The notes under the pieces were generated by a model. That model was not told where the DNA came from and searched no databases. It saw nothing but the letters and a program-made list of their open reading frames with translations. Below are positions 35,851 to 47,479 of a stretch of DNA of 64,000 nucleotides, in pieces (positions within the stretch are counted from its first letter, which is position 1; every line of letters starts with the position of its first letter). Made by a program: the position numbers and the translations under genes. Source of the stretch: Budorcas taxicolor (Eukaryota; Chordata; Mammalia; Artiodactyla; Bovidae). The stretch is from the NCBI RefSeq assembly GCF_023091745.1, contig NC_068925.1, positions 5,952,001 to 6,016,000 on the forward strand, read 5' to 3'.

Positions 35851-36249
35851 CAGGAAGGATGAATCCAAAAACTAATATTTAACCGATTATCCTCACAGAT
35901 GGGTGGAAAAGGGTGAGAATGGGACATGGGGTTGAAGTGACATTTCTCCTTTTCTTTTTGTGTAGTTTTGACTTTTAGAACTACGTGGGAGTTGTCCTTT
36001 CTCAAAAGATAAACAAGTATATAAAGCAAGGATGTGGGTAAAACCCCAAATGGAATATAAACAATAACAAATAAACCTAACTGTGCTGCAAATGAATAAC
36101 ACTGAGGAGATGAGGAAGAAAATAAGTATCTTTGAAAAGCAGTACTTTGATAACTAGAACTGTAAACAGATAATGTACAGTAGTTGGTAATTTTTTTGTC
36201 ACAATTTTTTTTTAGAACTAGCAATTCTGAAGCCATTTTATAAGATGGA

Positions 36250-36363
36250 ACAAGTTCCCTGGTGGTCCAGTGATTGAGACTCCACACTTGCACTTTAGGG
36301 GGCACAGGTTCAATCCCTGGTTGAGAAACTAAAATCCCAAAAGCCTTGTGGTATGGCCTAAAA
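36250..36363 (+). mobile_element. CHR-type tRNA-derived SINE
   Basis: CAAGTTCCCTGGTGGTCCAG, GGTTCAATCCCTGGTTG and TGTGGTATGGCCTAAAAATA, in the order of a CHR SINE. Confidence 0.82.
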
Positions 36364-36576
36364 ATAACTGTTGTACAGAAAATTGAATTATTTCCCCCTA
36401 AATAGGGATGTATGGTATTACTGAACTCCCTAAACACGATGGGTAATATTTGTACATGTACATTTAATGGGGATAATGTCCATAACTTTTGTTAGCCCCC
36501 AAAACGTCTGTGGTCTACCAGTTGCCAAAATCTGTACATCCTTACTATCTTCATGTTCCCTGAGAGGTGCTAGTGA

Positions 36577-36790
36577 GCTTCCCTGGGGGCTCAGTGATAA
36601 AGAATCTGCCTGCCAATGCAGGAGACATGGGTTCAGTGCCTGGGTCAGGAAGATCCCCTGGAGAAGGGCATGGCAACCTGCTCTCATATTCTTGCCTGGA
36701 GAATCCCATGGGCAGAGGAGCCTGGCAGGCCATGGTCCATGGGGAGGGAAAAGGATCAGACAACTTAGTGATTAAACAACATCAACTACA
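36577..36790 (+). mobile_element. Bov-tA SINE, sense (left arm of inverted pair)
   Basis: CTTCCCTGGGGGCTCAGTGA, AGAATCTGCCTGCCAATGCA, CAGGAAGATCCCCTGGAGAA and GAGGAGCCTGGCAGGCCATG: a full-length Bov-tA in sense orientation. Confidence 0.93.
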
Positions 36791-36796
36791 TTCTGC

Positions 36797-37020
36797 GTGC
36801 GTGCATGCTAAGTTGCTTCAGTCATGCCAACTGTTTGCGACCCTGTGGACCATAGCCCGCCAGATTCCTCTGTCCATAGGATTCTCCAGGCAAGAATACA
36901 GGAGCAGGTTGCCATGCCCTCCTCCAGGGGATCTTCCCGGCCCAGGTAGCGAACCTGTGTCTCTTATGTCTCCTGCATTGCCAGGTGGGTCTTTACCACT
37001 AGTGCCACCTGGGAAGCCCA
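36797..37020 (-). mobile_element. Bov-tA SINE, antisense (right arm of inverted pair)
   Basis: CATGCTAAGTTGCTTCAGTC, GATTCTCCAGGCAAGAATAC, GATCTTCCCGGCCCAGGTAG and AGTGCCACCTGGGAAGCCCA: a full-length Bov-tA in antisense orientation, directly after the sense copy. Confidence 0.93.
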
Positions 37021-38489
37021 CATTCGTTCTAGTCCCCATTACATAGATGGGAAAACCGAGGCTCGCCTGTAAGTGGTGGGTCGGGGTGATCCAGGAAGAC
37101 TTAAAAGACGGGAAGGGATGTGAGGAACAATTGAGACTCACTCAGGATGGGAAAACCCCACCATTTTCATGAGGAAGGGAGCAGAGTCACATGAGCAGAA
37201 GCTGGTGTTGTAGCAATCATTTTGAGACTTCTCTAGGAGAGCAACTCTTGGCAACAGCTGGATCCAGCTCAAAATGGAAAGTTTAGTGCTGTTTCCAAAT
37301 AACTTACCCAAGTCTGATTGGCTTTATGCTTTTATGTTAGTCAGCACTAAGGAAAAACGAAAACGGTCACGCAGGTGTCAGCTGAGGGATGTGAGGTCTT
37401 ACCTGCATTATCATAAAAAGCCAACTGCTTTTCCCCTTCTCTTTCTGGAAACCCACCATTTATTAATGTTCCTACTTTCAGAATCATCTAAAGATTCTGT
37501 CTGTTGAGCAGGAACACACACTGGCCCTTCTAAAGCTGGGGGTCTCAAGGGGACATGGAAACCAGACTGAAAGGGACCTCAGCGTGCCTCAGGCCTGCTG
37601 CCTAGTTTTCAGTCAGCTCTCCCACCATTTCTTCTGGCCCTGGGCTTGTGCACCAGGTTGGCTTGTCCTTGATGTCTAATCTATCAAAACGTGCCGAGGT
37701 GATCCTCTGTCAGCAAGCTGTTGGCTCCGCCAGTGACACTGAACAGCCTGGTCCCTGAGATGACAGCTCCTTATATTTTACCGTGGTTTTGACGAGTCAC
37801 TGAGTATGTGACTGTTTCTGTCAGAAGCTTGCTGTCCATGTTCTGTGTCTACACAGTATTATCTGGCTGTTACTCCCCATTGGTAACTACTGTAATACGG
37901 TGCTGTTACTTCGGGGTCCTGACACTGCCTGCCATTCTGATTCTGTGAGGGATAGTCTGGAAAGTCCCCCATAGTAACAGACAACTTCAGTCCTATTACA
38001 CGCAAAATAATTAAATTCCCTGTGCTTGCTTCTTACTGTTGCTTCAGCGGGATTCAGAATTCAATCCTGGCCAGTGTGGTTTACTTCAAAGTAGACAGAA
38101 TTCATTCACCCTCCCTCATCAAGAGGGGAGTCCCCAAAATAGTGGGCAAAATGTAATTATTCTCTTTTGTTTTCCAAAAAAGAAATGTGTTTGAGATGCG
38201 AAAGTTTCAGTAGATCATGCAGTAAGAGCAGAACTTTAATAAAATGCCCAAGATTGCGCCACAGGGCTTGTGAGAAAAACTAGACAGAGCTGATATGAGG
38301 AAAGACGCTACTTCAGTGCAGCCCCAGGGCTCATGCTTCCTGGAGCCACCCCTCTAGTTTTGAGTTGCATGTGTGGGGCTCTCGATGAGCCGTGTCCATA
38401 GTCAGACTGACAAACGAGATGCCCTCCCCACCCTGCACTTTCACTCCAGTAGGCCCCACAAGCCTGGTGTTAAGGAGTGAGTACATGAT

Positions 38490-38650
38490 TGCAGCCAGAA
38501 GGCCTAGTTTTGTGTCCTAACTCTGGGTCTTATCATCTGTATAGCCTCAGGCAGGTCATCACTTATCTAGGTCATCACTCTCTTCTAGAAAATGGGCTTC
38601 CTGGTAACCCCTGCCTTGTGGGCCTATAAGCACATAAGCAATCACCACAC
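38490..38650 (+). repeat. MIR SINE fragment
   Basis: Reads GCAGCCAGAAGGCCTAGTTT, then CTGTATAGCCTCAGGCAGGT, then AGAAAATGGGCTTCCTGG, a diverged MIR core. Confidence 0.55.
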
Positions 38651-38841
38651 ACGTTAATTTTCCACGAGTAGTTTTACTGCAACAAACTTCAAAAAGACAC
38701 AGTTTTCATGCACGCTATTCCAGTGTGGTATTCAGGAATGCTGCCTTTAGAGTCAGGCTGCAGTGAAGGGCCAATCGCTGGCACAGCGCCTGTGATACTC
38801 ACTGTGGACTGATCGCTCGTCTTTTTCGCTTATCTGGTTCA

Positions 38842-39480
38842 CAGCAGTGTATCGCGCTCAGGTGCACAGCAACGTCATTCTGTCATATATAGACATGCAC
38901 CTGTTCTTCTCAGATTCCTTTCCCATGTAGGGTATTACAGGATATTGAGTAAAGTTCCCTGTGCTGCACAGTAGGTCCTTGTTGACTGTCTCTAACAGTG
39001 TATATATGTTAATCCCAACCCCCTAATTTATCCCTCCCCCCACCTTCCCCTTGTGAGTCTCTGTTTTATATATAAGTTCATTTGTATCCATTTTTTAGAC
39101 CCCACATGTAAGTGATAACATATGATAATTGTCTTTTTCTGTCTGAGTTAACTTAGTATGATAACCTCTAGGTCCATCTGTGTTGCTGCAGAAGAGCATT
39201 ATTTCATTCTTCTTATGGCTGAGTAATATTCCATTGTGTATACATACCACGGCTTCTTTATCCACTCCACTGTTGATGGACATTTAAGTTGCCTCGGTGT
39301 CTTGGCTATTATAAATAGTGCTGCAGTGAACATTAAGGTGCATGTATCTTTTTGAACTATGGTGTTTTGGGGATATATGCCCAGGAGTGGGATTGCTGGA
39401 TCATATGGTAGTTCTATTTTTAGTTTTCTTAAGGAAACGCCACACTGTTCTCCTTTGTGGCTGAACCAATATATGTCCTC
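38842..39480 (-). mobile_element. L1 LINE 3' end, antisense
   Basis: Complement of a ruminant/cetartiodactyl L1 3' region: TACAGGATATTGAGTAAAGT, AGTAGGTCCTTGTTGACTG, AGTAATATTCCATTGTGTAT, CCACTGTTGATGGACATTTA and GGATTGCTGGATCATATGGT. Confidence 0.92.
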
Positions 39481-39975
39481 CCTTTTTCATAAGTAGTGAG
39501 AGCACTGTCCCCTACAACAGCTGAACAGTGTTAGGATAGCTGAGGTACTAATTATGATCTCACACCTCGGGAAACTCTGATCATGTCTAATGGCTTGCCT
39601 GCCATGCTCCTGGATCACATCCCTGATCCTGGGGGATAAGGAGGTGACAGAAATCACCTCTCTACTTTGTGGGAGGGACAGAGAGGCAGAGGCTGGAAAA
39701 GGAACCTGCCTCATAGACTTGGTCAGAATCAGAAACGGCGTAGACGACTCTTCCTTTTAAGCCTCTGACTCGGTACTTTCTTTCGGCCAATGCCTCGTAT
39801 TCATTGCAGTGACCTCTCCACCATCTCTGTATAGGCTTTCTCCTCTGGCCTGAAGAGAAGAGACTGGATGCTTAAATACACACTGGCTGGGGGAGATGGA
39901 CACTCAGCTAAGCTTGGTGCTGTGGTTGTGAATTTGCTTTTTTGTCTCCTTGATCACTGTTCCCTGTCTTTCTAG

Positions 39976-40053
39976 GGCTACAGCATGAAGGAATTTTCCG
40001 GGTGTCAGGATCCCAGGTGGAAGTGAATGACATCAAAAACGCCTTTGAGAGAG
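39976..40053 (+). CDS. SRGAP2: SRGAP2 exon 14: RhoGAP arginine-finger exon
   Basis: 78 nt: two bases completing Gly519, codons for residues 520-544, then one base of Gly545. It carries Gly-Ile-Phe-Arg-Val-Ser-Gly; the Arg codon at 39999-40001 is the catalytic arginine finger (R527 in human numbering) that speeds GTP hydrolysis by bound Rac. The following Ser-Gln-Val-Glu-Val-Asn stretch is the next RhoGAP helix. Acceptor CTTTCTAG at 39975, donor AGAG/GTGAGG at 40054. The exon length is a multiple of three, so skipping would give an in-frame protein without GAP activity. Confidence 0.97.
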
Positions 40054-40978
40054 GTGAGGAAACAGCCTTAAAGATTAGGCCAGACATTTGCCAGTCCCCT
40101 GGGGTAGTGGCTCCACCCTTTCTTCCCTGAGAGGTACCCAGAGTCAGCAAGCCAGCGTGCCTCCCTCTTCAGCCCAGCCCCTTCCCTCTGTAGACATCCT
40201 GCCCACCGGCCCTCCCACATGTGCAGGGAGACGCCGGGGATGTCCCAGTGTCCCCCTTGCCAGCCCCTCTCTTCCCGCCTCTCTCCTGCAGACAGTCCAC
40301 CCAAACCCAAGAAGCTAACCGTGATATCTGGGCAGTTTGCGGCTCTACCTGGAACCCTTGGTGGCAGGGCAGACGCGCCTGTTCACGTAGCCTATTTATT
40401 ATCTCGTGGGCTCTTAAGGTAGTGGGCAAGCTCTGGCAATTTCCATGCCTGTAATGGAATATATAGTTTCAATTTGAGGTTGGTCCTACCATTAAATCTA
40501 ATTACGTCTGATAGGAAATTTTCCGTGGGGAGCGCCAGCATGATCGTTCTCTTGCAAGTAGGTGTGCTTAGTTGCAGGCTGGGAAGGAGGAGAGCTAGTC
40601 AGAGGGGCTGGCCTCCCTGGCCGCGTCTGCCTCCCCTCCGGGCTCAGTCCCGGCCTGGCTCGCTTTCATGATGCTTGGGAGAGAGCTGGTTGCCGTGTCC
40701 CTTCCCTGGCCCATAGGGAACATCCCTGAGCTAGTCTGGCACACGCAGATTCGCGTTAATGGTCGCCTGTGCCCCTGCTCTGACCCCAGGGCCCCTGAGC
40801 CTGAGCAGCCTTTGCTTTTTCTAGTCCCTGGTTGCCCTGCTCAAGGCCGCCATGCTGAGCAGAGAGCTGAGGGACTTCAGTGAAAGCTTGAATAGGGCAC
40901 TGCTTCCCTACCAGCTCATCCTGCGTGTTTTTACCCCTCTCACTCTCTCTCCTTCTTGGGGGGGTTTCTAACCCTCAG
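40054..40978 (+). other. SRGAP2: Intron 14 of SRGAP2
   Basis: 925 nt, moderately GC-rich, no repeat I can name. It ends in a long CT-rich tract before the exon 15 acceptor. Confidence 0.92.
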
Positions 40979-41113
40979 GAGAGGACCCCCTGGCTGGAGA
41001 CCAGAATGACCACGACATGGACTCCATAGCTGGCGTCCTGAAGCTGTACTTCCGGGGGCTGGAGCACCCGCTCTTCCCCAAGGACATCTTCCACGACCTG
41101 ATGGCCTGCGTCA
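40979..41113 (+). CDS. SRGAP2: SRGAP2 exon 15: RhoGAP core
   Basis: 135 nt: two bases completing Gly545, 44 codons (residues 546-589), one base of Thr590. It reads from Glu-Asp-Pro-Leu to Met-Ala-Cys-Val. It contains Gly-Val-Leu-Lys-Leu-Tyr-Phe-Arg-Gly-Leu, the SRGAP form of the RhoGAP LKxxxRxLxxPL motif that stabilises the active site and contacts the GTPase, followed by Glu-His-Pro-Leu-Phe-Pro. Acceptor ACCCTCAG at 40978; donor GTCA/GTAAGT at 41114, close to consensus. Intact. Confidence 0.97.
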
Positions 41114-42731
41114 GTAAGTACCCAGACCGCAAGCTCACTTATGGGCTGGAGCACCTTGTAGCAACAGGGAAATTTCCAGGTGTACAGTAATTTTTTTCTT
41201 TTCCTTCTGTGAAATTTCTCTTCCTTGGTGTAGGGGAGGAAAAAGAGTGACTTTTCAGGAAGGATCTGGACCACAAGTCAGAACTCCTGGTTTTTCTTTC
41301 TGATTCACTTTAAACTGTTTTATTTTGCTGGCCTTTATCTCTCTTAATATGTTCCTATAGAAAATACAGTCCCTTTCAGCCATTAGGAGCTTATACATTA
41401 GTACTTGTGCTTTTCATGATACAAAGGGAGAATGCATGTGTTACAAATATTTCCTGCTTGTTGCTTTAAGCATGACAGGACTTATCTGTGAGATGTGTTA
41501 ATATGTATCCTTCTAGGAATTCAAGCCCTCTGCACATTCAAAAGTAGTGATACGATATTTTCTCAGAGAGTCTCTACTTTTCTTTACATAAAACAGGTAT
41601 CTTAGAATTTCTCTGCCTCTTACTGTAAAATTTGGGGCTTGAAAAGCTGCTCCTGGCCATTTATTATACTGGAACACCCTCTCATTTGTTGTCCATGGAA
41701 ACCTGGATTAATATTAGGTCGTTCTGAGAGCAGACTCTATTGAGATAATGGTTCCAGAGCCTGGAGGAGGCAGTTCCTTTGAAATGAAGAAAGGCTCTCC
41801 CCCCAGATCAGTGAAGGCCTTCATCCCCACCCCCAGCGCTCCCGCCCCCAGTCTCCAGTTTGGTTTAGTACATCCCCTGAGAGCTCAGGAAGCCAGCTCC
41901 CTTGTTTTGTTGACTTACCGCTGTTTGTGGGACTCCTAGTGGACCTGAGTTCTGTGGGTGACTGAGGAGATGCACCCCTCACGTCCTCACGTCTTCCAGG
42001 GCGGGGCCTGGATGGAACATGCTAAGAGAATGGGGGTTAGTACAGGATAGTACCGGGTACCTTGGCTGCCCAGTCCTCCCCTCGAGGTGTGCTCCTGATC
42101 CAGTATCTCCCACTTCATTTTCACGGAAAGGCTCTCATAGAAAATGACAGTATCCACATGGCACAACGCGAATGCGGGAAAGCGGGCCCTGGGGAGGTCT
42201 GGGCCTTGGCCCACATCTGGAGTCAGGAAAGTTCTCTGGTTTTCTCCCAGTATCACTGCTTGCACGGGGGCCTGCCAGTTCTTGCCTCTGGCCACCTTTT
42301 GCCATCCCCGCTGCAGATAAGAGAGTGGGGAGGAGAAGCCAGATTTGTCCAGGGGCTGAGGGGTGTGCGCGTGGAGCAGGCAGGATGGGACCTGGATGGC
42401 ACCCACCCCACACAGGCCCTCCAAGGCTGGGGGACAGTCACAGCCGTTTCTAGGCAGCTCTTTGTTTTGGTGTTGTAATAAGAGGGTGGCAGATGCTGTG
42501 GGGAACTTGTCCAACCCTTCTGTGCCAAGGAGCAGACATCTTAAGTCCTGCCCCAGCGAAGGGTCTAGAGCCCCGCTGCCAAAGCCCCACTGCAAGGAGC
42601 CCCTCACACTGGCCCAGTTCTCTGTGGGCTGGAACCGGCCGCTCTGTGTTGTACCTGCTGCGAGTCAGGGCCTTCTGACCACTAGTCCCTGGGATCCCAG
42701 TGGAGGGTAACACATGGCTTTCTTCTTTCAG
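41114..42731 (+). other. SRGAP2: Intron 15 of SRGAP2
   Basis: 1618 nt. No recognisable interspersed repeat. A GC-rich part (about 41980-42700) holds chance open frames on both strands, the longest a 206-codon minus-strand frame with no domain. Confidence 0.9.
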
Positions 42732-42837
42732 CGATGGACAACCTGCAGGAGCGAGCTCTGCACATCCGGAAGGTCCTCCTGGTCCTCCCCAAAACCACTC
42801 TGATTATCATGAGATACCTCTTTGCCTTCCTCAATCA
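42732..42837 (+). CDS. SRGAP2: SRGAP2 exon 16: RhoGAP helices
   Basis: 106 nt: two bases completing Thr590, 34 codons (residues 591-624), two bases of His625. It reads from Met-Asp-Asn-Leu-Gln to Phe-Ala-Phe-Leu-Asn. It contains the Leu-Pro-xx-xx-Leu-Ile-Ile-Met-Arg-Tyr-Leu helix typical of RhoGAP domains. Acceptor CTTTCAG at 42731, donor AATCA/GTGAGT at 42838. Confidence 0.97.
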
Positions 42838-45030
42838 GTGAGTAGACGTCCCTGGGAGCAGCTGATCAGCCTTGGCTTCGGCCAGTGAACATTTATGTGG
42901 GGACCTATGTTGACCCCTCCAGACCAGTAAATACTTACTGAACACATGCTGGGTGTGGTTTTAGGGTGTAAAAATACATTGTGAAATAGAGACAAAAGCC
43001 TAGATATCATTTGGCTCATGGTCTAGCAGAGGACACAGACAATAACAGACACATGAGGTAGTGATAAGTGCTTAGAAGAAGAATAAAGAAATGCAAGTGA
43101 AGGGTCAGGGCAGGGGTGACGGAGGGGAGCCGGCACAGAGGGGTCGTCAGCAAAGGCCTCTGGGGAGTCGGTGTATGAGCAGCAGCCTGAGTGAAGGGAA
43201 GGAAGGAGCCAGGATCAAGGTCATCAGGCTCACAAAAGTCATGGCAACACTGGGTTTGGATTTGAAGTAGCCATTGGAAAGTTTGAAGCAGAAGAGTGTT
43301 GTGATCTGATTTTCTAATTTATTTTTAAAAGCTGCTTTGTGGAAAAGTTACTGTACAGTGAAGTGAAGTTACTCAGACCAGGGAGGGAAGGGTGGAGGGT
43401 GGGGGAAGGGTCAGGTTTGGGATCTATCTGGAGCACAGCCTGTACAGGACCTGCTGATGGGTAGGGTGCAGAAAGAGGAAAGAGAGAAATTCTGAATTTT
43501 TGTCATGAGCAGTAGTGGAGTTGGGGAAGACAAGACGTGGATATGCTAATGTGGATATGTTAACGTGAGGCACCTACTAGCCCTCCAGGTAGAGAATCTA
43601 AGTAGGCAGGTGCCTCCCCCAGGCACCTCTGTCTTTCACCACAGCACCTCCAGCAGCTAGGCCAGAGTGTATTAGGGAGCAATTTGAGGGCCGGATAAGG
43701 CCCATAGGTGTGTTCCCTTTAAATCCACTGTGTCTTGAAAGCACTGAAGCATTTAAATATTGGGAGATTTTACACTTAAAAAAAATCTGGATTTCTGGCT
43801 TCTCTTGAGAAAATCATTAGATCTGGCAATACTGGGTCTGACAGCCACGTGGCTGCAGTTTCCTGTGGAGTAAGGGCTGCTGCCCGGATGTAGTCCAGGG
43901 ACCCCAGTTTACCAGTCCCATTTCTCCCCGATACCCCTCAGTGCTGAGGCTGAATTCAGTTGAAATTATCATGTTTCTGGCTTTATGCCTTTTCATATAG
44001 TGGGGAAACATTTCTATAGGTCTTTAAATCTTTTTTTTTTTTAATGTGGAGAGGGTAATAAAACTTAGACTAAGGGTGTTTTAGCAGTTATTTCTTTGTG
44101 AAAATAAAGAATCTTCCTAGTGGGTTAGTTTCTGCTTCAGTGGACATTCACAGGCCATCTCAGGAGCCTCAGCCTGCCTGCAGACTAGGGTCAGCCTGCC
44201 TGCAGAGGCGCCCGGGTCAGGGGCCACCGCCCCAGCCTCGCCCTGTTGCAGCCCGCAGCCCGCTGCCTCCCCGTGCCTGTGTCTGCACCATTCACTGGCC
44301 GAGCCCTGACTCAGTGCCACCACTGCCTTTAGTTGAGAACCCCTCATGACTCACACAGGGTTTCACAGGCAGACAGAAATAGAAACCCTGGTAATAACTC
44401 TCAAGCCCGTCGGTCTCCTCTGGGCCACCAGGGCCACCCTCATCTCCCCTTGTGGACTGATACCTGCCCTCAGAGAGCCCGGTCTGCTCCCCAGAGCAAG
44501 AAGCAGGATGGCAGGGGAGCGGACAGGGTTTGGGGTAACTCTGTGTGTAAGCGCAATGCACCCGCTCTCTGCCCCGCATTTGCTTCCTGCTAAGTGGAGG
44601 GGCAGGGGGAGACAGGAGAGTAAGCATCGTAAGAGCAGAAGATGGCCACTGCTGAGGGAAACGTGGAAAGTTTTACCAGTTCAGTTGATGACTTTTGTTG
44701 TGTTTAACTTCTCTTTATGGTTAAAAAAAGATTCTCATCAAAGTATTTCATTGAAAAGATGCAACATTAATACCACAATATTTCCGAAACTGATAAATGG
44801 ACACAGCTGATAGAAAAAACCATTTCTGCCTGCATGAGAAGGTGACAGGTGACAAGTGGCCAAAGTTGGCAGGTAGTTCCCCATGCAGACTCTGCCTGGG
44901 CCCTGACTTTAGGACCTCTCTCCTTTGCTGTTATGTGTCCTGAGGATGTGTGTACTCTATTTCTGGCTATGGTCTTTTTGGGGGTTGTACAATCCTCCAG
45001 CCGAAGGAACTCTCAGAACTGAGACAGGTA

Positions 45031-45048
45031 GACAGACAGACAGACAGA
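45031..45048 (+). repeat. (GACA)n short tandem repeat
   Basis: GACAGACAGACAGACAGA, 4.5 repeat units. Confidence 0.95.
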
Positions 45049-45195
45049 AAGGTATGAAACTCCTTGCACAGTACACCAGTGTTGTGTGGACTTGACCGGG
45101 TTCCACATATTTCTGTGTAGCTAGCGTCCAATCCCTTGTATGAACCTTGAGTACACGCCTGTCCAGTAGGCCTTGTGAATGATTAACATTATACT

Positions 45196-45475
45196 ATGGA
45201 GAAAGCAATGGCACCCCACTCCAGTACTCTTGCCTGGAGAGTCCCATGGATGGAGGAGCCTGGTAGGCTGCAGTCCATGGTGTCGCCGAGAGTCGGACAA
45301 GACTGAGCAACTTCACTTTCACTTTTCACTTTCATGCATTGGAGAGGGAAATGGCAACCCACTCCAGTGTTCTTGCCTGGAGAATCCCAGGGGCGGGGGA
45401 GCCTGGTGGGCTGCCGTCTATGGGGTCGCACAGAGTCGGACACGACTGAAGTGACTTAGCAGCAGCAGCAGCATC
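45196..45475 (+). mobile_element. Bov-A2-type dimeric SINE with (AGC)n tail
   Basis: Two tandem Bov-A units (GCAATGGCACCCCACTCCAG to GAGTCGGACAAGACTGAGC; GGCAACCCACTCCAGTGTTC to GAGTCGGACACGACTGAAGT), followed by an AGCAGCAGCAGCAGC tail. Little diverged, so probably young. Confidence 0.94.
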
Positions 45476-45479
45476 CGCA

Positions 45480-45990
45480 TTGACTCTCAATTACTGTGTA
45501 ACAAATTGCCCTAAAATTGAACAACTTCAAACAAGGGGCCTTTATTGTTTGGTCCCAGGTTCTGTAGGTCAGGAGTCTAGGTGCAGCTTAGCTGGGGCCT
45601 CTGGCTGCAGGCTTCATGAGGTTGCAGTGAGTGTATAGGGGCAGGGCTGCAGTTTCTTCTGAAGGCTCGACTGGGAAAGGACCCACTTCCAAGTTCTCTC
45701 ATGCAGTGTTGGCAGGACTCGGTTCCTTGCAGGTTGTTGGACTGAGGGCCTCCTTTTCCAGCTGGCTGTTGGCCGGAGGCTTCCATCAGTTCTTCATCAC
45801 ATGGCTCACCTTCAGAGCTGTGCATGACCTGGCAGCTGGCTTCACTCCAAGCAAGGGAGAGATCATCCAAGACAGCAGCCAGTCTTTGTAACCTAATCTC
45901 AGAAGTGACAGCCCATCCCTTCTGCTAGCTCCATTCACTAGAAGTGAGTCACTAAATCCAGCCCACACACACAGGGAGAGAACCACACAA
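45480..45990. repeat. Old interspersed repeat, family not named
   Basis: ATTACTGTGTAACAAATTGC, GGTTCTGTAGGTCAGGAGTC, AGGTTGTTGGACTGAGGGCC and CTTTGTAACCTAATCTCAGA recur in many mammalian genomes as an ancient dispersed repeat. I recognise the pattern but cannot assign a family name with confidence. Confidence 0.6.
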
Positions 45991-46157
45991 GGCTGTGAAT
46001 ACCAGCAGCAGGGACCATGGGGCTCATTTCAGAGGCTCCAGCCTCAGCAGCTGTACCACCCAGTGGGGTTTTGCCCATTGCAGGTAACTCGCCCTCTCAG
46101 CTGCTGTCTCTGCTGCTTTCCTTTTGAAACCTGATTTCTTCAGATTTCTTCTTTCTT

Positions 46158-46230
46158 TTAGTCTCTTGCTAATCAAGTGAGGTCCACAGACCAGCAGCAG
46201 CAGCAGCACTGGGGAGATTTTTTTTTTTTT
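46158..46230. repeat. Old hAT/MER-like element, left half
   Basis: GTGAGGTCCACAGACCAGCA plus a CAG run, continuing at about 46497 after a SINE insertion. The pattern resembles MER5/MER20-type elements. Confidence 0.5.
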
Positions 46231-46496
46231 TTAAGTTGCTCAGTCATGTCTAACTCTTTGTGACCCCAAGGACTATACAGTCCATGGAATTCTCCAGGCC
46301 TTCTCCAGAGGATCTTCCCAACCCAGGGATCAAACCCCAGGTCTCTCCACATTGCAGACTGATGCTTTACCAGCTGAGCCACTAGGGAAGCCCAAGAATA
46401 CTGGAGTGGATTCTCCAGGGGATCTTCCCGACCCAGGAATTGAACTGGGGTCTCTTGCATTGCGGGCGCATTCTTTACCAGCTGGGCTATAGGGGG
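46231..46496 (-). mobile_element. Bov-tA-type SINE, antisense, with repeated tRNA part
   Basis: CTCAGTCATGTCTAACTCTT to GAGCCACTAGGGAAGCCCA, then a second antisense partial unit from AGAATACTGGAGTGGATTC to CTTTACCAGCTGGGCTATAG. A poly(T) run at 46219-46232 is the complement of the tail. Confidence 0.85.
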
Positions 46497-46625
46497 GGTG
46501 TTGTGAGAAATGCAGGCACTCAGCCCCTCCTCCACTCCAGCCCCGTGGCCTCTGAATCAGAATCTGGATTTTGACAGAATCCCCTGGTGAGTCATAGGCA
46601 CGTGAAAGTCCGAGAAGCATTGTTC
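46497..46625. repeat. Old hAT/MER-like element, right half
   Basis: GGCCTCTGAATCAGAATCTG, CCCTGGTGAGTCATAGGCAC and CCGAGAAGCATTGTTCT resemble the remaining part of the element at 46158. Confidence 0.5.
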
Positions 46626-47479
46626 TGCATCCTCAAATATTGCTCCATAATCTGGAGAAGGGAATTGGCGGTGCTTCTCTCATTGTTAGGGCGCCCCAGC
46701 TGGTCTCCAGAAAGGCTGAGTCTTCTCTAAACGTCAGCATCTCTAGGCCCTCCTGGTTTGGGAAGTTTCTGTCTGTGGTGCTCTCCTGACTTTCACAGGA
46801 ATGGACAAGTAGAATTGTGACTGGACTGTCTTGGAGGCTCACAGATGCTCATGTGTTTACTCACGTATTTATTTAACATGTATTTATGAATCATTTACTG
46901 TGTGCCAGGCCCTGTGTCCGTTGCTGGCTATCTAAGATTGCATCAGACCGTCAAAGTTTCTGCCCTCATGGAGCCTGTGTGGCACATAGAATTGGAGGAA
47001 GACAGGAAAAACGAGTAACGCATGTCATATGTCAGGGGATACAGGCTGTGGAGAAAGTCTAAGCAAGTTAGTGGGCTGGAAAGCGTGAGGGTTTGCTCTT
47101 TGGTACGCAGTGGTCAGGACCACCTCACTGAGCAGGCGACAGTGGGCAGTGCTGCAGGAGGAAGGCCAAGAGAGAACGGGGCCCCAGAAGCCACATCACG
47201 TGTCTCAAGGAGGGTAAGATAATGCAACGACAGTTCAGCTGAGGAAAGGCCTGAGAACTGACTGAGCAGCGTGGGTGTCACTGGTGGCCTTGATGTGTGT
47301 TGTCTGAACAGGGGAAAATTCTGATGGTGTCAGTTCAAGTGAGAAGGGACGCTAACCATGGATAAAACGTGGTGGATCCTGCAGTGGGGTGGGATTCAGC
47401 TAAATGCTATGTAATTTGGAGTAGGTTAAAGTAGGAACACTTGTGTTGTGTGTATTTGACCACGATAAAGGGGGAGGGG

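Larger units (their letters stand above)
31245..39975 (+). other. SRGAP2: Intron 13 of SRGAP2
   Basis: 8731 nt and the most repeat-rich intron here. It holds a Bov-A2-type dimer SINE (32262-32513), an old L1 split by a full BovB insertion (33500-35850), a CHR SINE (36250-36363), an inverted Bov-tA pair (36577-37020), a MIR near 38490-38650 and an antisense L1 3' end (38842-39480). 31260-32250, 37030-38480 and 39490-39960 show nothing I can name. Confidence 0.9.

Noticed and set aside
35667..36437. Longest minus-strand open frame (256 codons)
   Set aside because: It runs through the old L1 3' end and a CHR SINE. There is no domain and the composition is repeat-derived, so it is a chance frame.
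41987..42607. 206-codon minus-strand frame in intron 15
   Set aside because: GC-rich, overlaps other open frames on both strands, no motif, no promoter-like context.
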